In this document: positions 1 to 7,308 of the stretch, one piece after another
Layout of the letters: every line of letters begins with the position of its first letter
Position numbering within the stretch: position 1 is the stretch's first letter
DNA from: Novosphingobium sp.
GTDB taxonomy: Bacteria > Pseudomonadota > Alphaproteobacteria > Sphingomonadales > Sphingomonadaceae
Length of the DNA stretch: 64,000 nt
Reading direction: 5' to 3'
Assembly (NCBI RefSeq): GCF_027531025.1
Contig: NZ_JAPZQX010000002.1
Coordinates: 1 to 64,000 of the forward strand
Made by a program: the position numbers and the translations under genes
Notes under the pieces: model-generated
What the model was told of the DNA's origin: nothing
Database searches by the model: none
What the model saw: the letters and a program-made list of their open reading frames with translations, nothing else

Positions 1-60
1 TTCCTCGCCCTGCTTGATGACGAACGCTTTCTGCGCGTCCGTGAACTTCGATGCCTTCAC
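1..60 (-). CDS. IS3-family transposase OrfA, N-terminus only (partial)
   Basis: The minus strand from 60 to 1 encodes MKASKFTDAQKAFVIKQGEE with a GTG start. GAGGAG sits seven bases upstream. This N-terminus is the characteristic opening of OrfA proteins of the IS3 family, where a helix-turn-helix domain binds the element ends and OrfA is joined to the OrfB integrase by programmed frameshifting. Only 20 residues are inside the window, so neither the HTH core nor the frameshift site can be seen. The assignment rests on recognising this conserved opening and on its position next to an IS-like end. Confidence 0.7.
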   Translation of the reverse strand, partial: MKASKFTDAQKAFVIKQGEE

Positions 61-129
61 GCCAAAACTCCTCGCCCAGCCAAGGATGTCTACAGCGGAA
101 AACTCTAGCCGCGAATGGTCCAGTTTTCA
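1..129 (-). mobile_element. IS3-family insertion sequence, terminal fragment cut by the window edge
   Basis: The left edge holds the 5' end of an IS3-type element read on the minus strand: the first 20 codons of OrfA (60 to 1), a GAGGAG ribosome site before them, and a leader that ends in TGAAAACTGGACC (minus strand, 129 to 117). IS3 termini normally start with TG, so I place the outer end at 129. The rest of the element, including OrfB and the other inverted repeat, lies outside the window. The exact boundary and the target duplication cannot be confirmed from one end. Confidence 0.7.
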
Positions 130-585
130 GGTGGCAGAGCAGCGGCCGAAACCCTGCCACCGGGCAAGCCCACACTGGTCCCCACTACGCCCGCCACGCT
201 GGCGGCGATCGAGGCGACCTGTTTCGACTATGTCGACGGGCAGCTGGAAGGCGATCCGGCGCGGGTGGCGCGCTCGCTCCACCCGGACCTCGCCAAGCGG
301 GCCGTGCTGGGCGAAACGGCGGACGAGAAGCTGGGCCTGCGCCGGATGAGCAAGGAAGAACTGGTCGAGCTGACCCGTCAGGGCGCGCTCAAGACCCCGC
401 TCGCCGAATGGAACCGCTCTTGCGAAGTGCTCGACGTGGCCGGCAACGCCGCCGTCGCCCGCGCCGAAACGCCGTGGTTCGTCGATTTCTTCCACCTCGG
501 CCGGTTCGGCGCCAAGGGGCAGGAACGCTGGGTGATCGTCAATGCCCTGTGGTACCCCAAGCCGCGCGCGGCGGTAACGCCCTAA
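115..585 (+). CDS. NTF2-like / putative lumazine-binding family protein, probably truncated at its N-terminus by the IS
   Basis: The protein has an NTF2/SnoaL-like core: a helix with IEATCFDYVDGQLEGD, SLHPDLAKR, then beta strands ending in WVIVNALWYPK. Family members in alphaproteobacteria are usually secreted and begin with a signal peptide. Here the first available ATG (115) lies inside the IS terminal repeat, and about 30 Pro/Thr-rich residues precede the core with no signal peptide. I infer that the IS removed the original promoter, start and export signal, leaving a fragment that may be untranslated or stay in the cytoplasm. Its TAA overlaps the end of the extended UPF0178 reading frame on the other strand. 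The family's enzymatic role, if any, is unknown. Confidence 0.6.
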   Translation: MVQFSGGRAAAETLPPGKPTLVPTTPATLAAIEATCFDYVDGQLEGDPARVARSLHPDLAKRAVLGETADEKLGLRRMSKEELVELTRQGALKTPLAEWNRSCEVLDVAGNAAVARAETPWFVDFFHLGRFGAKGQERWVIVNALWYPKPRAAVTP

Positions 586-1037
586 CCCCGCGCCAGCCGC
601 GCCAAGGCCTCGTCCAGCGCTTGCAGGAAGCGCGAACGGTCGGTCTTCTAGAAGGGGGGCGGGCCGCCGATGGCATCGCCGCCGGCGCGCAGATCGGCCA
701 TGATCGCCCGCGTGGCGATCGCGCCGCCGATCGAGGCGTGGGTAAAGGGCTTGCCGGTGGGGGCGATCACGCTGGCCCCGGCCTTCAGGCAGCGATCGGC
801 CAGCAGGATATCGGCGGTGATCACCACGGCGCGGGGATCGGCGGCCTCGGCAATCCAGTCATCGGCGGCCTCGAAGCCGTCGGTCACGGTCACCCGCGCG
901 ATCAGCGGGTGATCGGGCACGCGCAGCCGCATGTTGCTGACCACCGTGACCGGCACCTGCCGGCGGAAGGCGACCTTGTAGATCTCTTCCTTCACCGGGC
1001 AGGCATCGGCATCGACCAGGATGCGCGGTGGGTTCAT
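582..1037 (-). pseudogene. UPF0178 (YaiI/YqxD) family protein interrupted by an in-frame amber codon
   Basis: From 1037 the frame reads MNPPRILVDADACPVKEEIY, the conserved NYN-like opening of the YaiI/YqxD family, with the expected VSNMRLR and ITADILLADRCL blocks and the GGPPPF motif near the C-terminus. After F129 comes TAG (minus strand of 648-650). The same frame then continues for 21 residues, KTDRSRFLQALDEALARLAR followed by G, to a normal stop at 582-584. That tail is the usual family C-terminus, so the TAG is a point nonsense change rather than the natural end. Product length is 129 residues if terminated and 151 if read through. Loss of only the final helix might leave a functional protein. 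A sequencing error is possible. Confidence 0.8.
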
Positions 1038-1051
1038 GGCGGCGGGCGGGG

Positions 1052-1183
1052 TTAGCGCTTCATGTGTTCCAGCCCGGCGAGGACGCCCGGCTTGAGGCTG
1101 GGTTTGGACGCGTTCTGCTTGGGCGGCTTTTCCGCCTTGGGCTTGCGCACTTCGCGGTTCGATTTCTTCTGGCCCTTGGCCAT
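1052..1183 (-). CDS. Small basic conserved protein (43 aa)
   Basis: This reads MAKGQKKSNREVRKPKAEK and continues Lys/Pro-rich to GLEHMKR. It starts at ATG 1183, with AAGGA about eight bases upstream; a longer in-frame start upstream would run through the ribosome site and is rejected. Very short, highly basic proteins with this MAKGQKKSNRE opening occur in many proteobacteria and have no known function; the charge suggests nucleic-acid or ribosome binding, but that is inference. It lies 14 bases upstream of the UPF0178 gene on the same strand and may be co-transcribed with it. Confidence 0.7.
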   Translation of the reverse strand: MAKGQKKSNREVRKPKAEKPPKQNASKPSLKPGVLAGLEHMKR

Positions 1184-1295
1184 GACACGTTCCTTCAGCA
1201 GGCCGAGTGCCCGCCCGCCACCATAGCCCGGAACCGGCATAAACCCGGCACGAATTCGCGCCGGGCCAGAACGGGCCAGGTCAGGCCGGGCCGGA

Positions 1296-1616
1296 TCAGC
1301 GCTTGCGGACGAATTCCGCGCGCAGGACCAGGCCCTTGATGCCGGGGTACTTGCAGTCGATTTCCTGCGCGTCCCCGGTCAGGCGGATCGCGGGGATGAC
1401 GGTGCCCTGCTTCAGCGTCTGGCCCGCGCCCTTGACGGTCAGGTCCTTGATCAGGGTGACGCTGTCACCATCGGCCAGCAGGTTGCCCACGGCATCGCGC
1501 ACTTCGACGGCGGTTTCGGCGGCGCGCGCCAAGGCTCTCTGGGCAGCCAGTTCCGAGGCGGGCAGCCATTCGCCGCTGTCCTCGTCATAGACATAGTCCT
1601 CGTCATCACCGGCCAT
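1296..1616 (-). CDS. PhnA-domain protein (short form without the zinc ribbon)
   Basis: The protein has 106 residues from ATG 1616, which has a strong GGAGG seven bases upstream. The C-terminal half (about 48-106) is the PhnA domain: DSVTLIKDLTVKG, an IRL strand and EIDCKYPGIKGLVLRAEFV, close to the usual DGDSVTLIKDLKVKG...EIDCK pattern. The N-terminal part is short and acidic (MAGDDEDYVYDEDSGEW) and lacks the paired CxxC zinc-ribbon cysteines of full-length E. coli PhnA/YjdN proteins. PhnA was named from its position in E. coli and is not an established phosphonate hydrolase; its role is unclear. It lies downstream of a dyad-rich intergenic region. Confidence 0.75.
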   Translation of the reverse strand: MAGDDEDYVYDEDSGEWLPASELAAQRALARAAETAVEVRDAVGNLLADGDSVTLIKDLTVKGAGQTLKQGTVIPAIRLTGDAQEIDCKYPGIKGLVLRAEFVRKR

Positions 1617-1939
1617 GTGCCACCTCCTGCACCCGGCCATGGCAGGCGGCGCGCGCTTTGGCGAGTGGGTGCTGGGGGGGACGCGGAAAAGCGCTTTCCT
1701 ACTCCCCCCGGCGCATGGCCTAAGCGGGGGATGACCGCGCCCGAACCCTTGCCTTTGCTGGCGCTGCCACACCGCCTGACGGGGCCATGCGGGCAGGCGA
1801 CTTTTTTGGACCAGGACAGTGGTCCATGTGGTCCACGCCCTGTCGGCGCGGCCCTTGCGCGGGGGCGGATATTCTGCTGGTCTGCCAAGGTCCTGAGGCG
1901 GAGTCGCAAGCGGGATGCTCCGGGGGGAGGAGATCCTGA
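1617..1939. other. 323-base intergenic region with nested dyads, between divergent phnA-like and BLUF genes
   Basis: No supported gene. At 1672-1711 a GC-rich dyad pairs a G-run (1674-1680) with a C-run (1703-1708) and encloses the near-palindrome GGAAAAGCGCTTTCC (1685-1699). At 1807-1836 there is TGGACCA / TGGTCCA pairing that overlaps the exact 23-base repeat described separately. GGAGGAG at about 1925-1931 serves the BLUF gene. Promoters for both divergent genes must lie here, but I see no convincing -35/-10 pair. Confidence 0.4.
1814..1836 (+). repeat. Copy 1 of an exact 23-base dispersed repeat
   Basis: The 23 bases from 1814 to 1836 are identical to the minus strand of 7806-7784 inside the lysozyme gene. 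The core contains two direct copies of GTGGTCCA nine bases apart. Flanking bases do not match, so the repeat unit is about this size. An exact 23-base match within 64 kb is not expected by chance. Confidence 0.7.
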
Positions 1940-2344
1940 ATGCTGTCACTGATTTACGTGAGTACTGTTGCGCCCGGGTTTCGCACGGCCGAGCTGGAGG
2001 CTCTGACCGAGCGCGCCGCCGCGATCAACGCCGCCAATGGCATGACCGGGATGCTGGCCTACAACGGCACCCATTTCATGCAATTGCTGGAGGGCGAGGC
2101 AGCGGCGGTGGACGATACGCTGGCGCGCATTTCCGCCGATCCGCGCCATTCCGGCCTGGTGGTGATCCGGCGGGACAGCCGCCCGGCGCGCGAATGCCCG
2201 GACTGGACCATGCGCGCCTTCCTGACCCCGCTGGAAGGGGCCGGATCGGCCACGCGCCTCGCCGCCAGCCTGCCGGTGAACTTTGCCGCTGACAGCCGGG
2301 TGATCTTCACCAGCTTTGCCTCGTTGCCGCGGGTCGCGGCCTGA
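1940..2344 (+). CDS. Stand-alone BLUF-domain blue-light sensor
   Basis: BLUF proteins bind FAD and sense blue light by rewiring a Tyr-Gln-flavin hydrogen-bond network. This 134-residue protein has the expected residues: Tyr6 in LSLIYVST, Asn33 in NGMTGML, Gln48 in FMQLLEGE, and the Trp89-x-Met91 pair in PDWTMRAF. The BLUF fold fills about residues 2-95; the remaining 40 residues form only the capping helices, with no EAL, GGDEF or cyclase output domain. Such short BLUF proteins act through protein partners. The start ATG at 1940 follows a GGAGGAG ribosome site. Its natural partner cannot be named; the neighbours are a membrane protein and a GNAT enzyme. Confidence 0.92.
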   Translation: MLSLIYVSTVAPGFRTAELEALTERAAAINAANGMTGMLAYNGTHFMQLLEGEAAAVDDTLARISADPRHSGLVVIRRDSRPARECPDWTMRAFLTPLEGAGSATRLAASLPVNFAADSRVIFTSFASLPRVAA

Positions 2345-2361
2345 GCGGGGGCGAGGGAGCG

Positions 2362-2724
2362 ATGATGAGTAAAGGCAATCCGGGGCGCGGCTGGAAATGG
2401 ATGCTGTGGGGCGCGGCGGCCTATAACTGGCTGGTCAGCCTGCCGGTGCTGATCGATGGCCAGTTGGCCGCCGAAGCGAAGATCAGCGCCGTGCTGGTGG
2501 CCGGATTCGGACTGCTCTATGCCCTGGTGGCGCGCGATCCGGTGCGGCTGGCCCCGGCGCTTTGGGCCGGGGTGGCGGGCAAGCTGGGGCTGGTGGTGCT
2601 TCTGGCCCCCTCCGTGGCGAGCGGGACGGCAGCGCCGGGGACTGGACCGGTGCTGGCGGGCGACCTGGTCTTTACCGCCGCCTTCCTTGCCCTGCTGCTT
2701 GGGCCAGCTCGGGGGGGTCGCTGA
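2362..2724 (+). CDS. Small integral membrane protein of unknown function
   Basis: The 120-residue protein has about four hydrophobic segments (roughly 14-32, 38-57, 64-84 and 93-114), a short basic N-terminus and no catalytic motif I recognise. It begins 17 bases after the BLUF gene, and its TGA overlaps the ATG of the following acetyltransferase (TGATG), so BLUF, membrane protein and GNAT probably form one operon. No family name can be given with confidence. Confidence 0.65.
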   Translation: MMSKGNPGRGWKWMLWGAAAYNWLVSLPVLIDGQLAAEAKISAVLVAGFGLLYALVARDPVRLAPALWAGVAGKLGLVVLLAPSVASGTAAPGTGPVLAGDLVFTAAFLALLLGPARGGR

Positions 2725-3326
2725 TGGACCGCACGATCATTCGCCTCGGGCCGCAGCATCGCGACGCCGCGATCACAACGCTGGCCGCTGCGTTCCAGAC
2801 CGATCCGGCGGTCAGCTGGATCATCCCCGATGCCGCCGAGCGGGCACGGCGCCTGCAGCGAATGTTCGCCTGGCTGTGGGACGATCACCAGCGCCACGGC
2901 ATCGCCCTAGGCACGCCGGGCTGCGAGGCGGTGACGCTGTGGCGGCTGCCGGGCAAGGTGCATCATCACGATCCGCTGTGGCCGGCCGAAGTGCTGCGGC
3001 TGCTGCGGATCTTCGGGCGGCGGATTCTGCGCGCCTCGACCGTGGGGGACGCGATCGGCGCGCACCTCGCCAAGGGTGAGGACTGGTATTACCTGCGCTA
3101 TGCCGGGGTGCGGCCCGATTGCCAGGGCCAGGGGCTGGGCGGCCTCGCGATCCGCGCCGGGCTGGCCGAGGCCACGGCGGCGGGCAAGCCCGCGCTGCTG
3201 GAGACGGCGACCGAGAGCAATGTCGGAATCTACCTGCGGCTGGGCTTTGCCGTGCACGAGGAATGGGATGTGCCGGCGGCGGGCGGGCCGCACTTCTGGT
3301 CGATGTCGCACCCCGGCGGCGGCTAG
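2724..3326 (+). CDS. GNAT-family N-acetyltransferase
   Basis: The 200-residue protein starts at the ATG that overlaps the upstream stop (TGATG). The acetyl-CoA binding motif A is clear at about residues 132-148: YYLRYAGVRPDCQGQGLGG followed by LAIRAGLAEA. Motif B follows with LLETATESNVGIYLRLGF, the usual neighbour-then-YxxxGF pattern. GNAT enzymes transfer acetyl from acetyl-CoA to an amine; the substrate cannot be read from the sequence. A His-rich loop (KVHHHDPLW) is unusual but of unknown meaning. The gene ends in a four-base tail-to-tail overlap with the S41-like gene. Confidence 0.85.
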   Translation: MDRTIIRLGPQHRDAAITTLAAAFQTDPAVSWIIPDAAERARRLQRMFAWLWDDHQRHGIALGTPGCEAVTLWRLPGKVHHHDPLWPAEVLRLLRIFGRRILRASTVGDAIGAHLAKGEDWYYLRYAGVRPDCQGQGLGGLAIRAGLAEATAAGKPALLETATESNVGIYLRLGFAVHEEWDVPAAGGPHFWSMSHPGGG

Positions 3327-4780
3327 GCCCGCAGCAGCAGCGCCCGTGCCCGGTCCAGCGCCGGATCGCGTCCGGCGGCAATATCGGCGGCACTGGTCAT
3401 CACGGGAACGTCGGGCACCAGCCCGGCATCGGGCTCGCGGCCCTCGGGGTAATGGCCGATCAGCGGCAGGTCGAATTCGATCCCGCTTTCGGGCAGGCGG
3501 ACAAAGAAGAACGCCCCGCCGTTGATCCCGCGCCGGTTGCCGCCGGTGGTCCCGCCCACCAGGGTGCCAAGTCCGGTGAACCTGACCAGGCTGGCGAACT
3601 GGAACGTGGCCGAACTGTTCTGGGCGCTGGTCAGCACTGTCATCGGCACGCGCAGCTGCGGTCCCTTCGCGGCGATGACCCCGGCATCGTCCTGGCGGAT
3701 CAGGCGGAAGAACCGGTCCGAATGGGGCACGGCCTGGTCGCCCCAGTTGCGGAAGCTGTCATCCCAGGTGTCGAGATAGGGATCGAGCGCCTTGGGGGTC
3801 TGACGATAGCGCACCAGCCGCTCGACCCGCGGGCGGACGATGTCTTGCCCGCTGAGCCGTGCCAGGATCAGGTCGCCGCAGTCGTTGCCGCCCTCGTTCT
3901 CGCGCAGGTCGACGATCAGGCCCTTGGCACCCTTCAGGCTGTCGAGCCGGTCGTTGAGCCAGGTCTGCCAGTCCCACTTGCTGTTGTAGACCGCCCAGCC
4001 CGGCATGGTCAGCGTGGCGATCCCGGCCTGGTCCATGGTCCATTGCCAGAGCGGCTCATTGCTGCGCGGATCGAGCGCGCGGATGAACCTCTTGCGGTGC
4101 GCCAGGTCGATCGGCGGCAGGTCGATCAGGGCATCGCTGGCCGCGCCGGGGGCGCGGTAGCGGACCACGAACCGGCCGGACCGGGGTGCGCCGTAGATCA
4201 GGCCATAGAGCACGTCGAAGGTCTCGATCGCATCCGTCCCGGTGGTGGACAGCAGCGCGCGGCGCTTGCCGTCGTTGCCGCCGTCGGCGCGGACCAGCGG
4301 TAGCAGGGCTTCGAGGATCTGGCGCACCGGCACGCCGTCGATCGCCTTGACGATCGAACCCGGTGGCAGTTCGGCGCCATCGCCCTGGTACTGTGTCACC
4401 ACCATGTCATCGCCGATCCAGCGGAAGGCGAAGGGTAGGCGATCCTGGCGGGTGAACAGCCGGTCCGCCGCGGCCCGCCGCTGATTGTAGAAGCTGGGAT
4501 AGGTGTGGCCGCAACGGATTTGCGCCAGGAACCGGGTGAGCGCCAGGAAGCGCGTCTCCAGGCTGGCGCCGCCTTGCCAGGCGCTGTCCAGCCGATCGAG
4601 CGCGGTTTCGAACCGATAGGGGCTCAAGTAGCGGTGCAGGCCGGGGTGCAGGGTGCGCAGAATCTCGCCCAGCAAGCGGATATCGCCGGATTCGGTGCGC
4701 TTGGCGTGGAGCACGGCTGGGGCGGCCAGGGCAGCGCCCGAAAGCGCGGTGGCGGACAGGAAGAGGCGGCGGTTCATCAT
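3323..4780 (-). CDS. Tat-exported S41 (C-terminal processing protease-like) family protein
   Basis: The N-terminus NRRLFLSATALSGAALAAPA is a twin-arginine signal with a likely cleavage after about residue 26 (VLHA), placing the mature protein in the periplasm. The C-terminal half resembles peptidase S41: GAKGLIVDLRENEGGNDCGD matches the DLRxNxGG block, and LTSAQNSSATFQFA matches the catalytic-Ser block before GTTGGNRRG. A PDZ-like segment (PGSIVKAIDGVPVRQIL) lies near 150-175. Whether the Ser/Lys dyad is intact is uncertain, so proteolysis is inferred. It stands alone on the minus strand after a strong terminator. The ATG at 4777 is an equally possible start. Confidence 0.75.
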   Translation of the reverse strand: MMNRRLFLSATALSGAALAAPAVLHAKRTESGDIRLLGEILRTLHPGLHRYLSPYRFETALDRLDSAWQGGASLETRFLALTRFLAQIRCGHTYPSFYNQRRAAADRLFTRQDRLPFAFRWIGDDMVVTQYQGDGAELPPGSIVKAIDGVPVRQILEALLPLVRADGGNDGKRRALLSTTGTDAIETFDVLYGLIYGAPRSGRFVVRYRAPGAASDALIDLPPIDLAHRKRFIRALDPRSNEPLWQWTMDQAGIATLTMPGWAVYNSKWDWQTWLNDRLDSLKGAKGLIVDLRENEGGNDCGDLILARLSGQDIVRPRVERLVRYRQTPKALDPYLDTWDDSFRNWGDQAVPHSDRFFRLIRQDDAGVIAAKGPQLRVPMTVLTSAQNSSATFQFASLVRFTGLGTLVGGTTGGNRRGINGGAFFFVRLPESGIEFDLPLIGHYPEGREPDAGLVPDVPVMTSAADIAAGRDPALDRARALLLRA

Positions 4781-4825
4781 GCGGCCTCTTGTGGCCAGTC
4801 CGGAGTCAGCAATGCTGCCCTACGA

Positions 4826-4854
4826 CAAAGCCCTCCCACAAGGGGAGGGCTTTG
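4826..4854 (-). terminator. Rho-independent terminator after the aldehyde dehydrogenase gene
   Basis: CAAAGCCCTCCC (4826-4837) pairs perfectly with GGGAGGGCTTTG (4843-4854) around a five-base loop. The 12-pair stem lies 27 bases past the dehydrogenase stop and before the S41-like gene, so it probably separates the two minus-strand units. Confidence 0.8.
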
Positions 4855-4880
4855 CGAAGTCACAGAAATGTGGGCAGCGA

Positions 4881-6305
4881 TCAGGCCGGCAGGCCAGAGA
4901 TCGCCTTCATTTCCATGAAGTCCTTCAGGCCGGCGAGGCCACCTTCGCGGCCGTTGCCGGACTGCTTGTAGCCGCCGAACGGCGCGCCCGGGGTGGGGCC
5001 CCAGTTGTTGATCGCGACCATGCCGGCGCGCAGCTTGCCAGCCACTTCCGCCGCCTTGGCCGGATCGCCGGTGATCGCGGCGGACAAGCCATATTCGGTG
5101 GCATTGGCCAGGTCGATCCCCTGGTCGAGGCTGTCATAGGTCATGATCGTGGCGACCGGACCGAAGATTTCCTCGTTGGCGATGCGCATGTCCGGGGTCA
5201 CGCCCGAGAAGACGGTCGGCTGGACAAAATAGCCGCGGTTGACCCCGGCGGGCAGGTCGGTGCCGCCGGTTTCCAGCTTGGCGCCTTCGTCGATCGCCGA
5301 CTGGATCAGGTCGCGCACCTTGTCATACTGCGCCTTGTTGACCAGCGGGCCGAGGTGATTGCCTTCGGCCATCGGATCGCCGACCGGGGTGTGCGAGTAC
5401 ATGTTCTTGTAGAAGGCGACGGCTTCGGCCTCGCGGTCCTTGGCCACCAGCACCTTGGTCGGCGAAATGCACGACTGGCCGGTGTTGACCAGCGGGCCCA
5501 TGGCGACCGGGGCCAGCTGGGTGGCGAAATCGGCATCGGGCAGGACCAGGTTGGGGCTCTTGCCGCCCAGTTCCTGGTGGACGCGCTTGACGGTCGGCGC
5601 GGCGGCGATCGCCACGGCGATCCCTGCGCGGGTCGAGCCGGTGAAGCTGACCATTTCGATGTCCGGGTGGCTGGAGATCGCATTGCCGGTGGTCGGGCCA
5701 TCGCCCTGGACCAGGTTGAACACGCCCGGCGGCACGCCGGCAGCGTCCAGGATCTCGGCAAAGATCGCCGCATTGGTCGGGCACTCTTCCGAGGGCTTCA
5801 GCACCATGGTGTTGCCGGCGGCGAGTGCCGGGGCCACCTTCAGCGCGATCTGGTTGAGCGGCCAGTTCCACGGGGTGATCATGCCGACCACGCCGATCGG
5901 CTCATAGGCCACCTTGTAGCCCGGACCGTCTTCCATGAAGTTGAAGTCCTTGAGCGCGGCGATGGTCGAGAGGAAGCCGCCGATCCCCGCGCCGACCTGG
6001 GCCGTGCCGGCAAAGGACACGGGCGCGCCCATTTCCTCGGCCATGGCGACGGCGAGGTCACCGGCGCGCTTCTTGTACTCCTCGACGATCCGGTTGAGCA
6101 GCGCCAGGCGCTCTTCGCGGGTGGTCTGGCTATAGGTCTTGAAGGCGCGGCGGGCGGCCTTGACGGCCTTGTCGACATCCGCCGCCGTGCCGACCGATAT
6201 GACGCAGCAGGGCTCTTCGGTGGCCGGATTGATCACCTCGCGCCGGGTACCGCCTTCGCTGTCTACCCACTTGCCGTCGATGTAGTGTTGCAGCCGCTCG
6301 CGCAT
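4881..6305 (-). CDS. NAD(P)+-dependent aldehyde dehydrogenase
   Basis: This 474-residue class 1/2-type ALDH oxidises an aldehyde to its acid. The oxyanion Asn147 lies in PWNWP, the general base Glu245 in HQELGGKSP, and the nucleophile Cys279 in NTGQSCISPTKVLV; FTGST (221-225) marks the cofactor-binding turn and EEIFGPV the C-terminal signature. The length is normal for the family. The substrate is not evident; the family branch looks like broad-range semialdehyde/aromatic aldehyde enzymes. ATG 6305 follows a GGGAGATTC ribosome-site region. The gene is divergent from the xre gene across a 158-base spacer that contains tandem operator-like dyads, so the XRE protein might also affect it. Confidence 0.92.
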   Translation of the reverse strand: MRERLQHYIDGKWVDSEGGTRREVINPATEEPCCVISVGTAADVDKAVKAARRAFKTYSQTTREERLALLNRIVEEYKKRAGDLAVAMAEEMGAPVSFAGTAQVGAGIGGFLSTIAALKDFNFMEDGPGYKVAYEPIGVVGMITPWNWPLNQIALKVAPALAAGNTMVLKPSEECPTNAAIFAEILDAAGVPPGVFNLVQGDGPTTGNAISSHPDIEMVSFTGSTRAGIAVAIAAAPTVKRVHQELGGKSPNLVLPDADFATQLAPVAMGPLVNTGQSCISPTKVLVAKDREAEAVAFYKNMYSHTPVGDPMAEGNHLGPLVNKAQYDKVRDLIQSAIDEGAKLETGGTDLPAGVNRGYFVQPTVFSGVTPDMRIANEEIFGPVATIMTYDSLDQGIDLANATEYGLSAAITGDPAKAAEVAGKLRAGMVAINNWGPTPGAPFGGYKQSGNGREGGLAGLKDFMEMKAISGLPA

Positions 6306-6393
6306 CCTCGAATCTCCCTTAATGGATCGATTAAACGCACACTATGTCGGACCCTGCGGGCGATAATTCAAGCGCCAATCGTACTGCGCTGGC

Positions 6394-6448
6394 TTGTAAA
6401 GAGCTCTTGACAGGGCGCGCGACTCGTTTGTAAAGAACTCTTGACAGG
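6394..6448 (+). promoter_or_regulatory. Tandem operator-like dyads overlapping a putative xre promoter
   Basis: Two 21-base direct repeats (6394-6414 and 6428-6448) start 34 bases apart and differ at one base. Each is a near-perfect dyad: TGTAAAGAGCTCTTGACA in the first (one mismatch) and TGTAAAGAACTCTTGACA in the second. TTGACA at 6407-6412 can serve as -35 and TGTAAA at 6429-6434 as -10 with a 16-base spacer, so both boxes would be covered by bound repressor. The second dyad ends two bases before the AAGGAG ribosome site. Autoregulation by the XRE protein is inferred. Confidence 0.6.
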
Positions 6449-6463
6449 CAAGGAGTGCGACCG

Positions 6464-6670
6464 TTGGAAAACCGATTGCGCGAACTGCGCGAGGCGGCTG
6501 GCTGGAGCCAGGGCGAACTGGCCCGGCGGCTGGGCGTTTCGCGCCAGACGATCAACGCGGTGGAAACCGACAAGTACGATCCCAGCCTGCCGCTGGCGCT
6601 GCGCATGGCCAGGCTGTTTGGCTGCGCGGTGCCGGAAATCTTCATCGACCGCTGGGAACCGGAGAACTGA
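6464..6670 (+). CDS. Small XRE-family helix-turn-helix regulator
   Basis: The protein is essentially one HTH_3 domain: ENRLRELREAAGWSQGELAR, then RLGVSRQTINAVETDKYDPS and LALRMARLFGCAVPEIF. The recognition helix is SRQTINAVE. I choose TTG 6464 (68 residues, MENRLRELRE) because AAGGAG lies eight bases upstream; the GTG at 6455 overlaps that ribosome site. Regulators of this compact type commonly repress their own operon together with a membrane protein gene, which is what follows two bases downstream. The tandem dyads just upstream are the likely operator. Confidence 0.88.
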   Translation: MENRLRELREAAGWSQGELARRLGVSRQTINAVETDKYDPSLPLALRMARLFGCAVPEIFIDRWEPEN

Positions 6671-6672
6671 TC

Positions 6673-7308
6673 ATGACCCAATCGCGCAAGCAACTTGGCA
6701 AGATGGCGCTGCAGGCCGCAATTGGCGGGTTGGTGGGCTTCGTCTCGGTCTACCTCGTTCTGGAAAGCAGCCTGATGGATGGCGTGGCCCGGGAGCCCGG
6801 CGCGCTGGCCCTGCTGGCCGTGGCCCTGATCTATCTGCTGATCGGCCTGTTTGTGGGGCTGGGTTCGCTCAACTCCGGGGTCGGGGCGAAGGTGCTCAAC
6901 GTTGCTGATGCCGAGGAAATCGAGGATCAGCGCGCTGTGCTCCTGGGCAGTGCGGTGGCGTTCGTCGCTCTCGGTGGCAGCGCTCTGCTGGTGGCAATAG
7001 CGGCAGTCAATGCCGCGATACCGCCGATCGTGGCCGCCGCCAGCCTGATTACCGCATTGTTCATCGCGGGCGCGATTACCCTGCTGCAATGGCGGCGTTA
7101 CGATGAATTGACCCGCGCGGTCTCGGCCGAAGCTTCGTCGATCTCGGTGGCAGTGCTGGCCATCGTCCTGATCGGCTGGGCCTTGCTGGCGGAATTCGGC
7201 TGGGGCGCTCCGCTTGATCCGTTGGGCGTCGTCGCGCTGCTGCTGGCAACCACCCTGGCCAGCACCTTTCTCGTCGCCGGTCGGCGCGGGATGTTGCACC
7301 CTGCTTAA
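6673..7308 (+). CDS. Multi-pass membrane protein paired with the XRE regulator
   Basis: The 211-residue protein has six hydrophobic segments in three pairs: about 13-31 and 42-62, then 91-111 and 115-136, then 155-172 and 178-199. A charged loop (NVADAEEIEDQR) lies between the first and second pairs. It begins two bases after the xre stop, so the two genes are almost certainly one transcript. xre plus six-helix membrane protein is a recurring alphaproteobacterial pair, but I know of no established function; sensing of envelope state or an unknown ligand is speculation. The last four bases overlap the lysozyme gene tail to tail. Confidence 0.75.
   Translation: MTQSRKQLGKMALQAAIGGLVGFVSVYLVLESSLMDGVAREPGALALLAVALIYLLIGLFVGLGSLNSGVGAKVLNVADAEEIEDQRAVLLGSAVAFVALGGSALLVAIAAVNAAIPPIVAAASLITALFIAGAITLLQWRRYDELTRAVSAEASSISVAVLAIVLIGWALLAEFGWGAPLDPLGVVALLLATTLASTFLVAGRRGMLHPA

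Noticed and set aside
4653..6410. 585-codon open frame opposite the aldehyde dehydrogenase
   Set aside because: Shadow frame; Arg/Gly/His-rich sequence without any recognisable domain.
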